The translations under genes were made by a program, and so were the position numbers. Shown in pieces: positions 37,102 through 46,066 of a stretch of DNA of 64,000 nt. The notes beneath the pieces were generated by a model, which was given only the letters and a program-made list of their open reading frames with translations, made no database searches and had not been told where the DNA came from. The stretch is from Bacteroidales bacterium (lineage in GTDB: Bacteria; Bacteroidota; Bacteroidia; Bacteroidales; WCHB1-69), in the NCBI GenBank assembly GCA_024685175.1, contig JAIKWD010000003.1, positions 124,001-188,000 of the forward strand, read 5' to 3'. Numbering within the stretch: position 1 is the stretch's first letter; each line of letters starts with the position of its first letter.

Positions 37102-38388
37102 TTAATTGTTTATGATAGATGAATTATGTTGTTCAAATATATAGTTGCAAATCTTGTCACAAGCACCGGCATTGGCCTCTACATAACCGCCACAGATATT
37201 GCAGGTTTGTTCATAATATTGAGGATCAGATTCAAACTGATGGATTATTTCAGCCATTTCGCGTGAATTCTTGATAGAAAACGCGCCTTTCTCTTGCACC
37301 AAAATGACTGCTTCGTTAAATTTACTGTATTTGGGGCCAAAGAACACGGGAATGCCAAACACCGCCGCCTCTAAAATATTGTGCAAACCTGTACGGAAAG
37401 CACCGCCCACATAGGCAACATCTCCATATTTGTATACTTTACTCAACAAACCGATCGTATCAAGCACAAGCACATCGTTATTGCCGAGTATACTGTCTCC
37501 CCCATCTGAGCCAACCGTGGATAACGTATCCAACTCACTAAAGCATACTGTCTTGTATGGAGCGAAAAACCGTAGAACTTCCTCCTTGCGGGATATCTCG
37601 TGAGGGGCTACGATGAGTTTGTATCCTTTAATTCGATGTAATAATCTTGCCAACAATATCTCGTCCGGCCCCCAGGTGCTACCGGCAACAATAAGCTTAC
37701 TGTTCTGTTTGAACTGCGTGACAAAATCAAGTTCATACGATTGGCGGGCGATTTCGCGCACCCGATCAAAACGGGTGTCCCCACAAACCTCAACTTGATG
37801 TATGCCAATCTGCCCCAACAACCGCTTTGACTCTTCGTTCTGGACAAAAAAGAACGAACACTTACGCAACTGCTTGGCAAACCATTTTCCGTAAATCTTG
37901 AAGAAATACTGATTAGGTCTGAAAATAGAACAGACATAAAAGAACGGAATGTTTCGTTTATCCAATTGGTCTATATAATTGAACCAAAATTCGTACTTGA
38001 CGAAAATAGCCATTCTAGGCTGCACAATACTCAGAAATCTTCTTGAATTGTTCTTGGTATCTTGCGGCAAATAGAAGATATGGTCTGGCAGAGGATCGTT
38101 CTTGCGATTTTCGTATCCGGAAGGCGAATAAAAAGTCACCAGAATCGAGATGTCTGGATAATCTTGCTTGATTTTCTCTATCAGTGGACGAGCTTGTTCG
38201 TATTCACCAAGCGAAGCACAATGCACCCAAATGGGACGCTCGTTGTCTTTGAAAGTCTTTTTCAACTTGTCAAACTGCCCCCAACGACCCTTCACCCATA
38301 GCCGAGCTTTTTTGCTCAAGATAGAGGCGATAATGATGCAAATGGTGTAAAGCACCAATACTATTGATATGGCAATAGAGATCAGCAT
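37102..38388 (-). CDS. waaA: 3-deoxy-D-manno-octulosonic acid (Kdo) transferase
   Basis: The 428-residue GT30 enzyme has an N-terminal membrane anchor (about 1-24) and the WVHCASLGEYEQARPLIEKIK block, in which E62 is the expected general base. The C-terminal Rossmann half has the donor site (APHEISRKEE, then YVGGAFRTGLHNILEAAVFG and GPKYSKFNEA). It transfers Kdo from CMP-Kdo to the lipid A precursor. Together with lpxH and the GT9 gene it shows an LPS-making outer membrane. It lies between an unknown outer-membrane protein gene and lemA. Confidence 0.94.
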   Translation of the reverse strand: MLISIAISIVLVLYTICIIIASILSKKARLWVKGRWGQFDKLKKTFKDNERPIWVHCASLGEYEQARPLIEKIKQDYPDISILVTFYSPSGYENRKNDPLPDHIFYLPQDTKNNSRRFLSIVQPRMAIFVKYEFWFNYIDQLDKRNIPFFYVCSIFRPNQYFFKIYGKWFAKQLRKCSFFFVQNEESKRLLGQIGIHQVEVCGDTRFDRVREIARQSYELDFVTQFKQNSKLIVAGSTWGPDEILLARLLHRIKGYKLIVAPHEISRKEEVLRFFAPYKTVCFSELDTLSTVGSDGGDSILGNNDVLVLDTIGLLSKVYKYGDVAYVGGAFRTGLHNILEAAVFGIPVFFGPKYSKFNEAVILVQEKGAFSIKNSREMAEIIHQFESDPQYYEQTCNICGGYVEANAGACDKICNYIFEQHNSSIINN

Positions 38389-38391
38389 AGT

Positions 38392-39183
38392 TTATCTATA
38401 GTAAAATGTAGTGACGGATTTCTTTTCGTACAGTGGAATATTCCAACCAAGTTTAAGGCTGACAAGTCCACTAAACTTGCTTTTCATACCAGCAGTTGGT
38501 CCTTCGAAGAAAATGTAGTTACGATTGGGTTTAGTCCAAATTTCACTAAACTCAATACCTCCGTAGAAGTTGAGAATTCTGTTTTTTTGGTTGAAAAGAT
38601 AGCCGACAAACTGTGACATCATAAAGCCTCCGGAGCGATGGTCATAGCCCTTGATGTAATCATCATCCAATTGTGGCACTTGATGGTTGTAATCGTTAAT
38701 GCGAATCTTGTGCCCGAAATAACCTGCCCCAAAGCGCAACCAGATACCAGAGTTTTTCCAACGGTCAACAGGAATAAGCTTACCAAAGCCTGCTCCTACT
38801 GTCCAATAGCGACCTTCAAAATAAAGCACGGCTTTCATGCCGTTGCCATCCATCACGACACCATCTTCATTGGCAAGATCCCCAAGGAAAGCAAACGAGG
38901 TGTCGCGCAGGTTGGCGCCAAACATATAGTTGAAGTTTACATCAAATGTCCAATTGCTCTTGGTCTTCAACGTCACTCCTGTACCTACTGCCAAATTGGG
39001 TTTAAACCAATCTCTCAGATAGCCCACCGGCAGTTGACCAGCCATGTTGACACCTGTCCATATCATCGTGGCAGAAGTGTCCACATAATTTTTGTCTTTA
39101 AAATTTGTGCGAACATGCGACTGTGCACGCAGTCCCATGGACAGTGTGCATAAGGCAAGGAGCAAAATGAGATGTCTTTTCAT
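38392..39183 (-). CDS. Putative outer-membrane beta-barrel protein of unknown function
   Basis: The 263-residue product has a signal peptide ending near LRAQ (about 20). Alternating hydrophobic/polar strands rich in Gly, Tyr, Phe and Trp follow, typical of an 8-12-strand barrel. It ends in an aromatic strand (SVTTFYYR). It is not recognised as OmpA, TonB receptor or PorV. Its stop is 3 nt from the waaA start, suggesting co-transcription with an LPS gene, but no role can be assigned from sequence alone. Confidence 0.78.
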   Translation of the reverse strand: MKRHLILLLALCTLSMGLRAQSHVRTNFKDKNYVDTSATMIWTGVNMAGQLPVGYLRDWFKPNLAVGTGVTLKTKSNWTFDVNFNYMFGANLRDTSFAFLGDLANEDGVVMDGNGMKAVLYFEGRYWTVGAGFGKLIPVDRWKNSGIWLRFGAGYFGHKIRINDYNHQVPQLDDDYIKGYDHRSGGFMMSQFVGYLFNQKNRILNFYGGIEFSEIWTKPNRNYIFFEGPTAGMKSKFSGLVSLKLGWNIPLYEKKSVTTFYYR

Positions 39184-39247
39184 AAGGTATGTTTATAAGG
39201 ATAACGGGAAACGGATACTACCGAATCCCGTTACCTGTATTATCTTG

Positions 39248-40447
39248 TTAGTTGGTGCGACCTGGATAGACCTTGAGGGCTTCTTCCAAACACTTCACGG
39301 CCTTCTTCAAATCTTCTACCTTGAGGCAGTAGCTGATACGAACCTCATTCGTTCCCTTGCCGGGAGTGGAATAGAAGCCGGTGGCAGGAGCCATCATCGT
39401 GGTCTCACCGTTGTAGTTGAACTCTTCCAACATCCATTTGCAGAAACGGTCGGAATTGTCGATCGGCAAACGGGCCACACAATAGAAAGCACCCTTAGGC
39501 ATAGGCACAAAGCAACCAGGGATGGCGTTCACGCCATTGACCACGGTGTTGCGGCGGGCCACATAGTCGTTGATGACCTCGTCAAAATACTCTTTGGGAG
39601 TCTCTACGGCTGCTTCACCCAAAACTTGGCCGTAGGTAGGAGGAGAAAGACGAGCCTGGGCAAACTTCATGGCCGTATCATAGACTTCTTTGTTATGCGT
39701 AACGAGCGCGCCAGTACGCACACCACAAGCACTGTATCGTTTGGAGACGGAGTCCAACAAGACCACATTCTGCTCCAAACCCTTCAGCTCCATTACGGAG
39801 AAATGCTTGACACCGTCGTAGCAGAACTCGCGGTAGACCTCGTCAGCAAACAGAAATAAGTCGTGCTTCTTGGCGATCTCACCCAATTGCATAATTTCCT
39901 CCTTGGTGTATAGATAACCCGTAGGGTTGTTCGGATTACACACCATAATGGCCTTGGTCTTCGGAGTAATGAGCTTTTCAAACTCTTCGATGGACGGCAA
40001 GGCGAAGCCATTGTCTATGGTGGAGACAATAGGTTTAACAACAACGCCAGTGGTTACGGCAAAACCGTTGTAGTTGGCATAGAAAGGCTCAGGTATAATG
40101 ATCTCATCGCCCGGATCCATACAACTGTTGAAGGCGAAAAGAAGGCCTTCACTACCACCTGTGGTGATGAGGATTTCATCGGGAGTGACGTCAATACCAA
40201 CGCTATGGTAGTATTTCACCAACTTTTCACGATAGCTGCGATTACCGGCAGAGTGGGTATAAGCTATGACAGGAATATCGGCGTTCTTGACTGCATCGCG
40301 AGCACCCTTCGGGGTCTCAATGTCAGGTTGACCAATATTCAAATGATAAACATGGATTCCGCGTGCCTTGGCTGCATCGGAATAGGGCACCAATTTACGG
40401 ATTGGAGAGGAGGGCATAACCTGCCCTTTTTTAGAAATTTGAGGCAT
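39248..40447 (-). CDS. PLP-dependent class I/II aminotransferase (aspartate aminotransferase-like)
   Basis: The 399-residue fold-type I aminotransferase has NIGQPDIETP (37-46), NPNNPTGYLY (171-180), the cofactor-binding D202 in ADEVYREF, and the Schiff-base lysine K236 in DSVSKRYSACGVR. The C-terminal arginine lies in NEVRISYCL. The closest functional class by these motifs is aspartate or aromatic aminotransferase, but the substrate is not certain. It has its own promoter box (TATTTTTG on minus, 40510-40517) and heads the run towards waaA, with a 64-nt gap to the next gene. Confidence 0.9.
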   Translation of the reverse strand: MPQISKKGQVMPSSPIRKLVPYSDAAKARGIHVYHLNIGQPDIETPKGARDAVKNADIPVIAYTHSAGNRSYREKLVKYYHSVGIDVTPDEILITTGGSEGLLFAFNSCMDPGDEIIIPEPFYANYNGFAVTTGVVVKPIVSTIDNGFALPSIEEFEKLITPKTKAIMVCNPNNPTGYLYTKEEIMQLGEIAKKHDLFLFADEVYREFCYDGVKHFSVMELKGLEQNVVLLDSVSKRYSACGVRTGALVTHNKEVYDTAMKFAQARLSPPTYGQVLGEAAVETPKEYFDEVINDYVARRNTVVNGVNAIPGCFVPMPKGAFYCVARLPIDNSDRFCKWMLEEFNYNGETTMMAPATGFYSTPGKGTNEVRISYCLKVEDLKKAVKCLEEALKVYPGRTN

Positions 40448-40509
40448 GATAATTTATAATATGTTGATTATTAATTAATTATACTAAAAACTCCATTATG
40501 ATAAGTTTG

Positions 40510-40517
40510 CAAAAATA
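40510..40517 (-). promoter_or_regulatory. -7 promoter box for the aminotransferase
   Basis: The minus strand reads TATTTTTG, 62 nt upstream of the start codon. A perfect palindrome (TGGGG-CA-CCCCA, 40548-40559) lies further upstream. Confidence 0.55.
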
Positions 40518-40547
40518 CATTTTTTACTGGAAAATGAAAACAAAACT

Positions 40548-40559
40548 TGGGGCACCCCA
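40548..40559. other. Palindrome in the divergent aminotransferase/mutase region
   Basis: TGGGGCACCCCA is a perfect inverted repeat with a 2-nt centre. It sits upstream of the minus-strand promoter box and far from the mutB box. It could be an operator, but there is only one copy and no known consensus that I recognise. Confidence 0.35.
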
Positions 40560-40700
40560 GGCGTAAAAGAACAGAGAAGCGACCAACAACACGAAATTAT
40601 TCCATTTCTTGGGCAGTATAAATACATACTTCTGACAAGCATCTTTAAAAAATTTAGCTTGTATTGACCGTTATCTACCTTCTGTTAATAGCTTTTTTTA

Positions 40701-40708
40701 TATCTTTG
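40701..40708 (+). promoter_or_regulatory. -7 promoter box for mutB
   Basis: TATCTTTG lies 22 nt before the mutB ATG at 40731. Confidence 0.7.
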
Positions 40709-40730
40709 CACTCTCTTAAAAAAGAAAGAC

Positions 40731-42878
40731 ATGCGCCCAGATTTCAGTAACGTTGACTTTAAGAAAGTCCCTGAAAACCAAGAAGATTTCAGGAATTGGG
40801 AAAAAGAACACAACATCAGTGCCGACTGGTTGACGGCCGAACAGATCCCCGTCAAGCAGGTATACGGTGCCGATGATTTGGAGGGTATGGAGCACCTCAA
40901 CTATACGGCCGGTATTCCGCCGTTCCTCAGGGGACCCTACTCTATGATGTACGCTTTCCGTCCGTGGACCATTCGTCAATATGCGGGTTTCTCCACCGCC
41001 GAAGAGTCCAACGCCTTCTACCGCCGCAACCTCGCCGCCGGACAGAAGGGTTTGTCCATCGCCTTCGACTTGGCCACGCACCGTGGCTATGACTCTGACC
41101 ACCCGCGTGTGGTAGGCGACGTCGGCAAGGCTGGTGTGGCCGTGGACTCCATCCTCGATATGAAGATCCTCTTTGACCAAATCCCGTTGGACAAGATGTC
41201 CGTATCCATGACGATGAACGGCGCCGTGCTGCCCATCCTGTCCTTCTACATCGTGGCCGCCGAGGAGCAAGGTGTCAGTATGGACCAGCTCTCCGGTACC
41301 ATCCAGAATGACATCTTGAAGGAGTTTATGGTGCGTAACACGTACATCTATCCGCCGTTGCACTCGATGAAGATCATTGCCGACATCTTCGAGTTCACCT
41401 CCAAGAATATGCCTAAGTTCAACTCCATCTCCATCTCCGGCTATCATATGCAGGAGGCGGGCGCCACCAGCGACATCGAGTTGGCCTACACGTTGGCGGA
41501 CGGCTTGGAGTATCTCCGCGCCGGCGTCAACGCGGGTATGAGCGTCGACGACTTCGCCCCGCGCCTCTCGTTTTTCTGGGCCGTCGGTATGAACCACTTT
41601 ATGGAGATCGCCAAGATGCGCGCCGCCCGTATGTTGTGGGCCAAGATCGTGAAGCAATTCAACCCCCAGAATCCGAAGTCGATGGCCCTGCGTACGCACT
41701 GCCAGACTTCAGGCTGGTCGCTCACCGAACAAGACCCGTTCAACAATGTGGCCCGTACCTGTGTCGAAGCAATGGGCGCCGCGTTGGGACACACGCAGTC
41801 GTTGCACACCAACGCCCTCGACGAGGCCATCGCCTTGCCGACGGACTTCTCCGCCCGTATCGCGCGTAACACCCAGATCTACATTCAGGAAGAAACCAAG
41901 ATTTGCAAGTCCATCGACCCGTGGGCCGGTTCTTACTATATTGAAAGTCTCACCCACCAGATCGCCCATCGCGCCTGGAAACACATCCAGGAGGTCGAGT
42001 CGCTCGGCGGTATGGCCAAGGCCATCGAGACAGGTATCCCGAAGATGCGTATCGAGGAGGCGTCCGCCCGCAAGCAGGCCCGAATTGACTCCGGCAAGGA
42101 AGCCATCATCGGCGTCAGCAAGTACAAGTTGGACAAGGAGGCCCCCATCGAGACGTTGGAAGTGGACAACACCGCCGTGCGCGAGGCCCAGCTCAAGCGT
42201 CTGGCCGAGTTGAGAGCCAACCGCAACAACGACGAGGTGAAGGCCGCCCTCGCCGCCCTCACCGAGTGCGCCAAGACAGGCAACGGCAACCTGCTCGACC
42301 TCTCCATCAAGGCCGCCCGCGTGCGCGCCTCCCTCGGCGAAATCTCCGATGCCCTCGAAGAAGTATATGGTCGTTACAAAGCAAAAATAAATCTTATCTC
42401 AGGCGTGTATAGTGCAGAACAACAAAACAACGCAAGCTTCAAGAAGGCCTGCGAGATGTGCGATGAGTTCGCAAAGAAAGAGGGCCGTCGTCCTCGTATT
42501 ATGATTGCCAAGATGGGCCAGGACGGTCACGACCGCGGTGCCAAAGTGGTAGCCACGGGCTATGCAGACATCGGCTTCGACGTGGATATGGGACCTTTGT
42601 TCCAGACCCCTGAAGAGGCCGCCAAGCAAGCCGTCGAAAACGACGTGCACATCCTCGGCGTCTCCTCCCTCGCCGCCGGCCACAAGACCCTCGTGCCTCA
42701 GGTAATCGCCGAACTCAAGCGCCTCGGCCGCGAAGACATTATGGTCACCGTGGGTGGCGTCATCCCGCCGCAAGACTACGACTTCCTCTACAAAGCAGGT
42801 GCTTCCTGCATCTTCGGACCCGGCACCATCATCGCCGAAAGCGCCATCAAGATGCTTGAAATCCTTATGCAAGAATAA
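40731..42878 (+). CDS. mutB: Methylmalonyl-CoA mutase, large (B12-binding) subunit
   Basis: The 715-residue product has the catalytic TIM barrel (about 50-420; [46 protein letters not shown]) and a C-terminal cobalamin domain with [18 protein letters not shown], whose histidine is the lower axial ligand. It interconverts succinyl-CoA and methylmalonyl-CoA in propionate formation or use. The length equals a normal large subunit. The small subunit gene (mutA), often immediately upstream, is not here: 270 bp of non-coding DNA precede it. The gene is notably GC-rich and uses few rare codons, suggesting high expression. Confidence 0.96.
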   Translation: MRPDFSNVDFKKVPENQEDFRNWEKEHNISADWLTAEQIPVKQVYGADDLEGMEHLNYTAGIPPFLRGPYSMMYAFRPWTIRQYAGFSTAEESNAFYRRNLAAGQKGLSIAFDLATHRGYDSDHPRVVGDVGKAGVAVDSILDMKILFDQIPLDKMSVSMTMNGAVLPILSFYIVAAEEQGVSMDQLSGTIQNDILKEFMVRNTYIYPPLHSMKIIADIFEFTSKNMPKFNSISISGYHMQEAGATSDIELAYTLADGLEYLRAGVNAGMSVDDFAPRLSFFWAVGMNHFMEIAKMRAARMLWAKIVKQFNPQNPKSMALRTHCQTSGWSLTEQDPFNNVARTCVEAMGAALGHTQSLHTNALDEAIALPTDFSARIARNTQIYIQEETKICKSIDPWAGSYYIESLTHQIAHRAWKHIQEVESLGGMAKAIETGIPKMRIEEASARKQARIDSGKEAIIGVSKYKLDKEAPIETLEVDNTAVREAQLKRLAELRANRNNDEVKAALAALTECAKTGNGNLLDLSIKAARVRASLGEISDALEEVYGRYKAKINLISGVYSAEQQNNASFKKACEMCDEFAKKEGRRPRIMIAKMGQDGHDRGAKVVATGYADIGFDVDMGPLFQTPEEAAKQAVENDVHILGVSSLAAGHKTLVPQVIAELKRLGREDIMVTVGGVIPPQDYDFLYKAGASCIFGPGTIIAESAIKMLEILMQE

Positions 42879-42898
42879 AAAAACAACTTCCAAATATG

Positions 42899-42928
42899 AA
42901 AAAAGGTGGCCAAAAGCCACCTTTTTTG
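42899..42928. terminator. Bidirectional terminator between mutB and the acyl-CoA synthetase
   Basis: The perfect 10-bp stem AAAAGGTGGC/GCCACCTTTT (42901-42910 with 42916-42925) has a CAAAA loop and A/T tracts on both sides. It lies between two convergent genes. Confidence 0.9.
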
Positions 42929-42945
42929 TGTTCGGATGTTATATC

Positions 42946-44745
42946 CTATTTGTAAATCTTATCAATCAGGTCTTTGTACTTCTCCTGGACCAAGAAGCGC
43001 TTCACCTTCAATGTAGGCGTCAGGATGTTGTTCTTCTGGGACCAAGTCTCGGGAACCAACTCGAATTTCTTGACCTGCTCGGTAGCACCCAAGGACTGGT
43101 TGAAATGCGCGATCTCGTCGGCAAAAGCCTTGATCACGTTCGGGTTGGCGACCATTTCCTCGTTGGTAGTGTATTCCACACCGTTTTGACGGCACCAAGA
43201 CTTGAGATACTCAAAGTCGGGGGAAATGATGGCGGCAGCGAACTTCTGGTTCTCGCCTACCACGACCATATTGTCGATGAACGGGGATTCGCAGCAAATA
43301 TCTTCAACAAGCTGCGGGTTGACGTACTTGCCCATAGAGGTCTTGAACAGGTTCTTGATACGTCCGGTGACCGTCACCTGGCCCAGTTTGTTGATTCTGC
43401 CCGTGTCGCCCGTATGGTACCAACCTTCGTCGTCGATAACCTCGGCGGTCAGTTCGGGAGCCTTATAGTAGCCCATCATCACGTTATGTCCGCGGCAGAG
43501 GATTTCGCCGGCGTCGCTGATGCGTACTTCGACGCCCGGAAGCGGGAAGCCCACGGTGCCGACCTCACGTCCGTAGCGTTCACGACAACTCACCGCGATG
43601 ACGGGAGAGGTCTCCGTAGCACCATAGCCCTCAAAAACGGGCAAACCGATGGCGGAAAAGAAAGAGGCCAACTGCGGCTTAATGCTCGCAGCACCCGACA
43701 CCACAATGTCGAAATTGCCTCCGATATTGCCACGTATTTTCTTGTAAATCAATTTGTCGGCAAACCAATGACGGAAATTGTACCACGCTGTCCGGTCTTC
43801 ATCCTGCAACTTGTATTCCTGAGCCAACTCCATAGCCCATCCGAAAATCTTGGACGGCAGGGGTTTCATATTCTTTTGGGCTGCCACGATCTTGTCGAAC
43901 ATCTTCTCAAGCACACGCGGCACAGCCGACATCATCGTAGGACGAACCTCCTTGATGTTCTCGCCGATGGTGGCCAGACTCTGCACATAATAGACGGTCA
44001 TACCCAGATATTGGTACAGGAACACCAACATACGCTCGTAGGCGTGGCAAAGCGGCAAGAAACTCAAGGCTTTGTCGGACCAACTGGCAGGGGTTTGACG
44101 CAGGTTCATCAACTGGCTTACGATGTTGTAGTGGGACAGCATTACGCCCTTCGGCGCACCCGTTGTACCCGACGTGTACATAATGGTGCTGCAGTCTTCC
44201 GGCTTCACGTTGTCGCGACGGCGTTGCAGCTCCTCGGGATTGGGGTTCTCTTCGCCCAACTGGACCAACTGTGCGAAATAGGGGAAACGTTTTCTGTCGA
44301 TGAACGTATAAACCAACTTCAAATCAGGGGTTTGGGGCAGGATGTTGCTGAACTTGGTCATCACTTCGTGTCCTTCCACCACAGCGAGTTTCATACCGGA
44401 ATGGTTGATGATGTACTGATAGTCGCTCTCGCTGATTGTGGGATAAACGGGCACCGTGATGGCGCCGACTTGCATAATGGCCATATCGAGCATATTCCAC
44501 TCGGGACGGTTAGTGGAGATGATACCCACTCTGTCACCGGGCTCTATGCCCAATTTGATGAACGCATAACTGAGGTTGTCGGTGATTCGCTTGTATTCTT
44601 GGGGGGAATAGGTCAGCCATCTATTGTCGGATTTGATGGCCAAGGCCGTTCTTTGTTCGGGGAAGCTCTCGGAGTATTGAGTGAGAATGTCAAACAATCG
44701 AGTGATCTCACGAGTGTTTCGAGGTGTGTTTTTAAATTTACTCAT
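42946..44745 (-). CDS. Long-chain fatty acid-CoA ligase (AMP-forming)
   Basis: The 599-residue ANL-superfamily enzyme has the P-loop-like TSGTTGAPKGV (191-201), FEGYGATETSPVIAVS, the WYHTGDTGRINKLG aspartate motif and the C-terminal catalytic-lysine region (GRIKNLFKTSMGKYVNP). It activates fatty acids to acyl-CoA at the inner face of the membrane. The similarity is to FadD15-type, AMP-binding long-chain ligases common in Bacteroidota. It is convergent with mutB and shares its terminator. No clear TAnnTTTG box is visible upstream. Confidence 0.93.
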   Translation of the reverse strand: MSKFKNTPRNTREITRLFDILTQYSESFPEQRTALAIKSDNRWLTYSPQEYKRITDNLSYAFIKLGIEPGDRVGIISTNRPEWNMLDMAIMQVGAITVPVYPTISESDYQYIINHSGMKLAVVEGHEVMTKFSNILPQTPDLKLVYTFIDRKRFPYFAQLVQLGEENPNPEELQRRRDNVKPEDCSTIMYTSGTTGAPKGVMLSHYNIVSQLMNLRQTPASWSDKALSFLPLCHAYERMLVFLYQYLGMTVYYVQSLATIGENIKEVRPTMMSAVPRVLEKMFDKIVAAQKNMKPLPSKIFGWAMELAQEYKLQDEDRTAWYNFRHWFADKLIYKKIRGNIGGNFDIVVSGAASIKPQLASFFSAIGLPVFEGYGATETSPVIAVSCRERYGREVGTVGFPLPGVEVRISDAGEILCRGHNVMMGYYKAPELTAEVIDDEGWYHTGDTGRINKLGQVTVTGRIKNLFKTSMGKYVNPQLVEDICCESPFIDNMVVVGENQKFAAAIISPDFEYLKSWCRQNGVEYTTNEEMVANPNVIKAFADEIAHFNQSLGATEQVKKFELVPETWSQKNNILTPTLKVKRFLVQEKYKDLIDKIYK

Positions 44746-44840
44746 ACAATAATTATTAAATTAATGGTTTAAAAAAACGGTTGCAAAAAAACGGCTTTTC
44801 TGCCATCAAGTCAAAAAAAAGGGATTGCAACGCCTTTAAA

Positions 44841-44891
44841 GGTATGAAAACAGAAAATGAGGGGTGAAAATGGCAAATGTGGGGTGAAAAT
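44841..44891. repeat. Three direct repeats with exact 20-bp period at the LytTR promoter
   Basis: GGTATGAAAAC (44841), GGGGTGAAAAT (44861) and GGGGTGAAAAT (44881) are spaced exactly 20 bp apart, about two helical turns. The last two are identical over 11 bp. The third lies immediately upstream of the -7 box. A 10-bp palindrome CCTTTAAAGG (44833-44842) touches the first. The arrangement resembles direct-repeat operators bound by LytTR-type regulators. Confidence 0.6.
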
Positions 44892-44898
44892 AATTTAC

Positions 44899-44906
44899 TA
44901 TCTTTG
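44899..44906 (+). promoter_or_regulatory. -7 promoter box for the LytTR regulator gene
   Basis: TATCTTTG lies 23 nt before the ATG at 44930, directly downstream of the 20-bp-phased repeats. Confidence 0.7.
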
Positions 44907-44929
44907 CAGCCCTGAAAAAAACGGATGAA

Positions 44930-45787
44930 ATGACAAGGAAAATTCCAGAGTATCTCGCCAGAAAAAGCACGAATGTATACCTTTTGGTATTCGTTTTGTT
45001 CTTTTCGTTGATCTTTGTCAACGTCTACACACCGTTCGAGTTTTCCACTTGGTTCAACGCGAAGAACGACTCGCTCAACTTCCTTTACTCCACCTACTAC
45101 ATCCTTGGCGGCATAGCAATTATGAGCATCAGCCGCATCGTTATGCACTTCGTGAACAAGAAAGAGCTCCTATCTATCTTGGCCTATGTGTTTTGGCTCG
45201 TGGGAGAAATCCTTGTCATCGTAATGCTCTACACCTTCGTATCAAAAGTCATTTTGGACGACCACAGACCAGCCTCAGACATCTTCCAACGCGCCATCAT
45301 CTTTGTCCCCGCTATCTTGTTTATACCTTATGTTGTTTCCTATCTTTTTATCGGACTAAAGACAAAAGATCAGGCTCTTAACACCTTACTTGAGCAAGGC
45401 GCCGTAAGATCCGAATCCGCCAACACGGAAATGACCGATGAAACCATAAACTTCAAGGATGAAAAAGGAAAATATCGCTTATCCATCAAAAAGAGTAGCA
45501 TCCTGTACATTGAGGCCAATGACAATTATGTCAATATCTATTATTTAGACAATGACAAAGTGGGATATACGATGTTACGGAACAACCTCAAGTCGCTTGA
45601 GGACAAGCTCAAGCCCTACGGTATCGTCAGGTGTCACCGTTCCTATATGGTGAACCTTCACAAAATCAAGATGATAAGTCGTGAAAAAGAGGGTGTTTAC
45701 CTAACCTTTGACGAAGTGGCTGTGAGCCGTTTGCCACTCTCCAAATCCTATTCGGAAGAGGTTGTGCAACAGTTCTCATCCTTGTAA
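44930..45787 (+). CDS. Membrane-anchored LytTR-family DNA-binding regulator
   Basis: The 285-residue product has four predicted membrane helices (about 16-33, 52-72, 82-104 and 120-142). A flexible linker leads to a LytTR DNA-binding domain (about 172-283) with SSILYIEANDNYVNIYY and the hallmark CHRSYMVNLHKI (235-246). There is no receiver or kinase domain, so this is a one-component regulator whose sensing part, if any, is in the membrane. The promoter carries three phased repeats that could be its own operator. The stop codon abuts that of the convergent small membrane protein gene. Confidence 0.9.
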   Translation: MTRKIPEYLARKSTNVYLLVFVLFFSLIFVNVYTPFEFSTWFNAKNDSLNFLYSTYYILGGIAIMSISRIVMHFVNKKELLSILAYVFWLVGEILVIVMLYTFVSKVILDDHRPASDIFQRAIIFVPAILFIPYVVSYLFIGLKTKDQALNTLLEQGAVRSESANTEMTDETINFKDEKGKYRLSIKKSSILYIEANDNYVNIYYLDNDKVGYTMLRNNLKSLEDKLKPYGIVRCHRSYMVNLHKIKMISREKEGVYLTFDEVAVSRLPLSKSYSEEVVQQFSSL

Positions 45788-46063
45788 TCACCCAAACACC
45801 AAGGCAATAATCACAACGCCTCCGATAAGGACGCCAAAGATTATGATTAAGGTCAGCAAAGCGCCGACACATCCCCATTTTTTCTCTTCACCCGGCAACC
45901 GCTCCGACAACAGGGCGACAATGAGTCCAATCAACGGCGTGGCTAACAAGGAGATAAGGAATGTCCACCCGAAACCAATCCTGCGGCGGGCACCTAAAAA
46001 GCCAACTAACACTGCCAAAAGTGTGTTGGTCAACAAACCGAATATTATTAATGCCAAATACAT
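45788..46063 (-). CDS. Small membrane protein of unknown function
   Basis: The product is 91 residues from ATG 46063 (a GTG directly before it is also in frame). It has three hydrophobic segments (about 3-24, 32-50 and 64-90) separated by charged loops (GARRRIG and SERLPGEEKKWG). No family is recognised. It starts 3 nt after rfbB ends and is likely the last gene of that transcript. Its stop abuts the LytTR gene stop with no base between. Coding is supported mainly by the clean membrane pattern and close packing. Confidence 0.7.
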   Translation of the reverse strand: MYLALIIFGLLTNTLLAVLVGFLGARRRIGFGWTFLISLLATPLIGLIVALLSERLPGEEKKWGCVGALLTLIIIFGVLIGGVVIIALVFG

Positions 46064-46066
46064 CAC

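Noticed and set aside
42754..44772. Plus-strand open frame of 672 codons
   Set aside because: Antisense to the acyl-CoA synthetase with its TSGTTGAPKG motif. It also crosses the terminator at 42899-42928.
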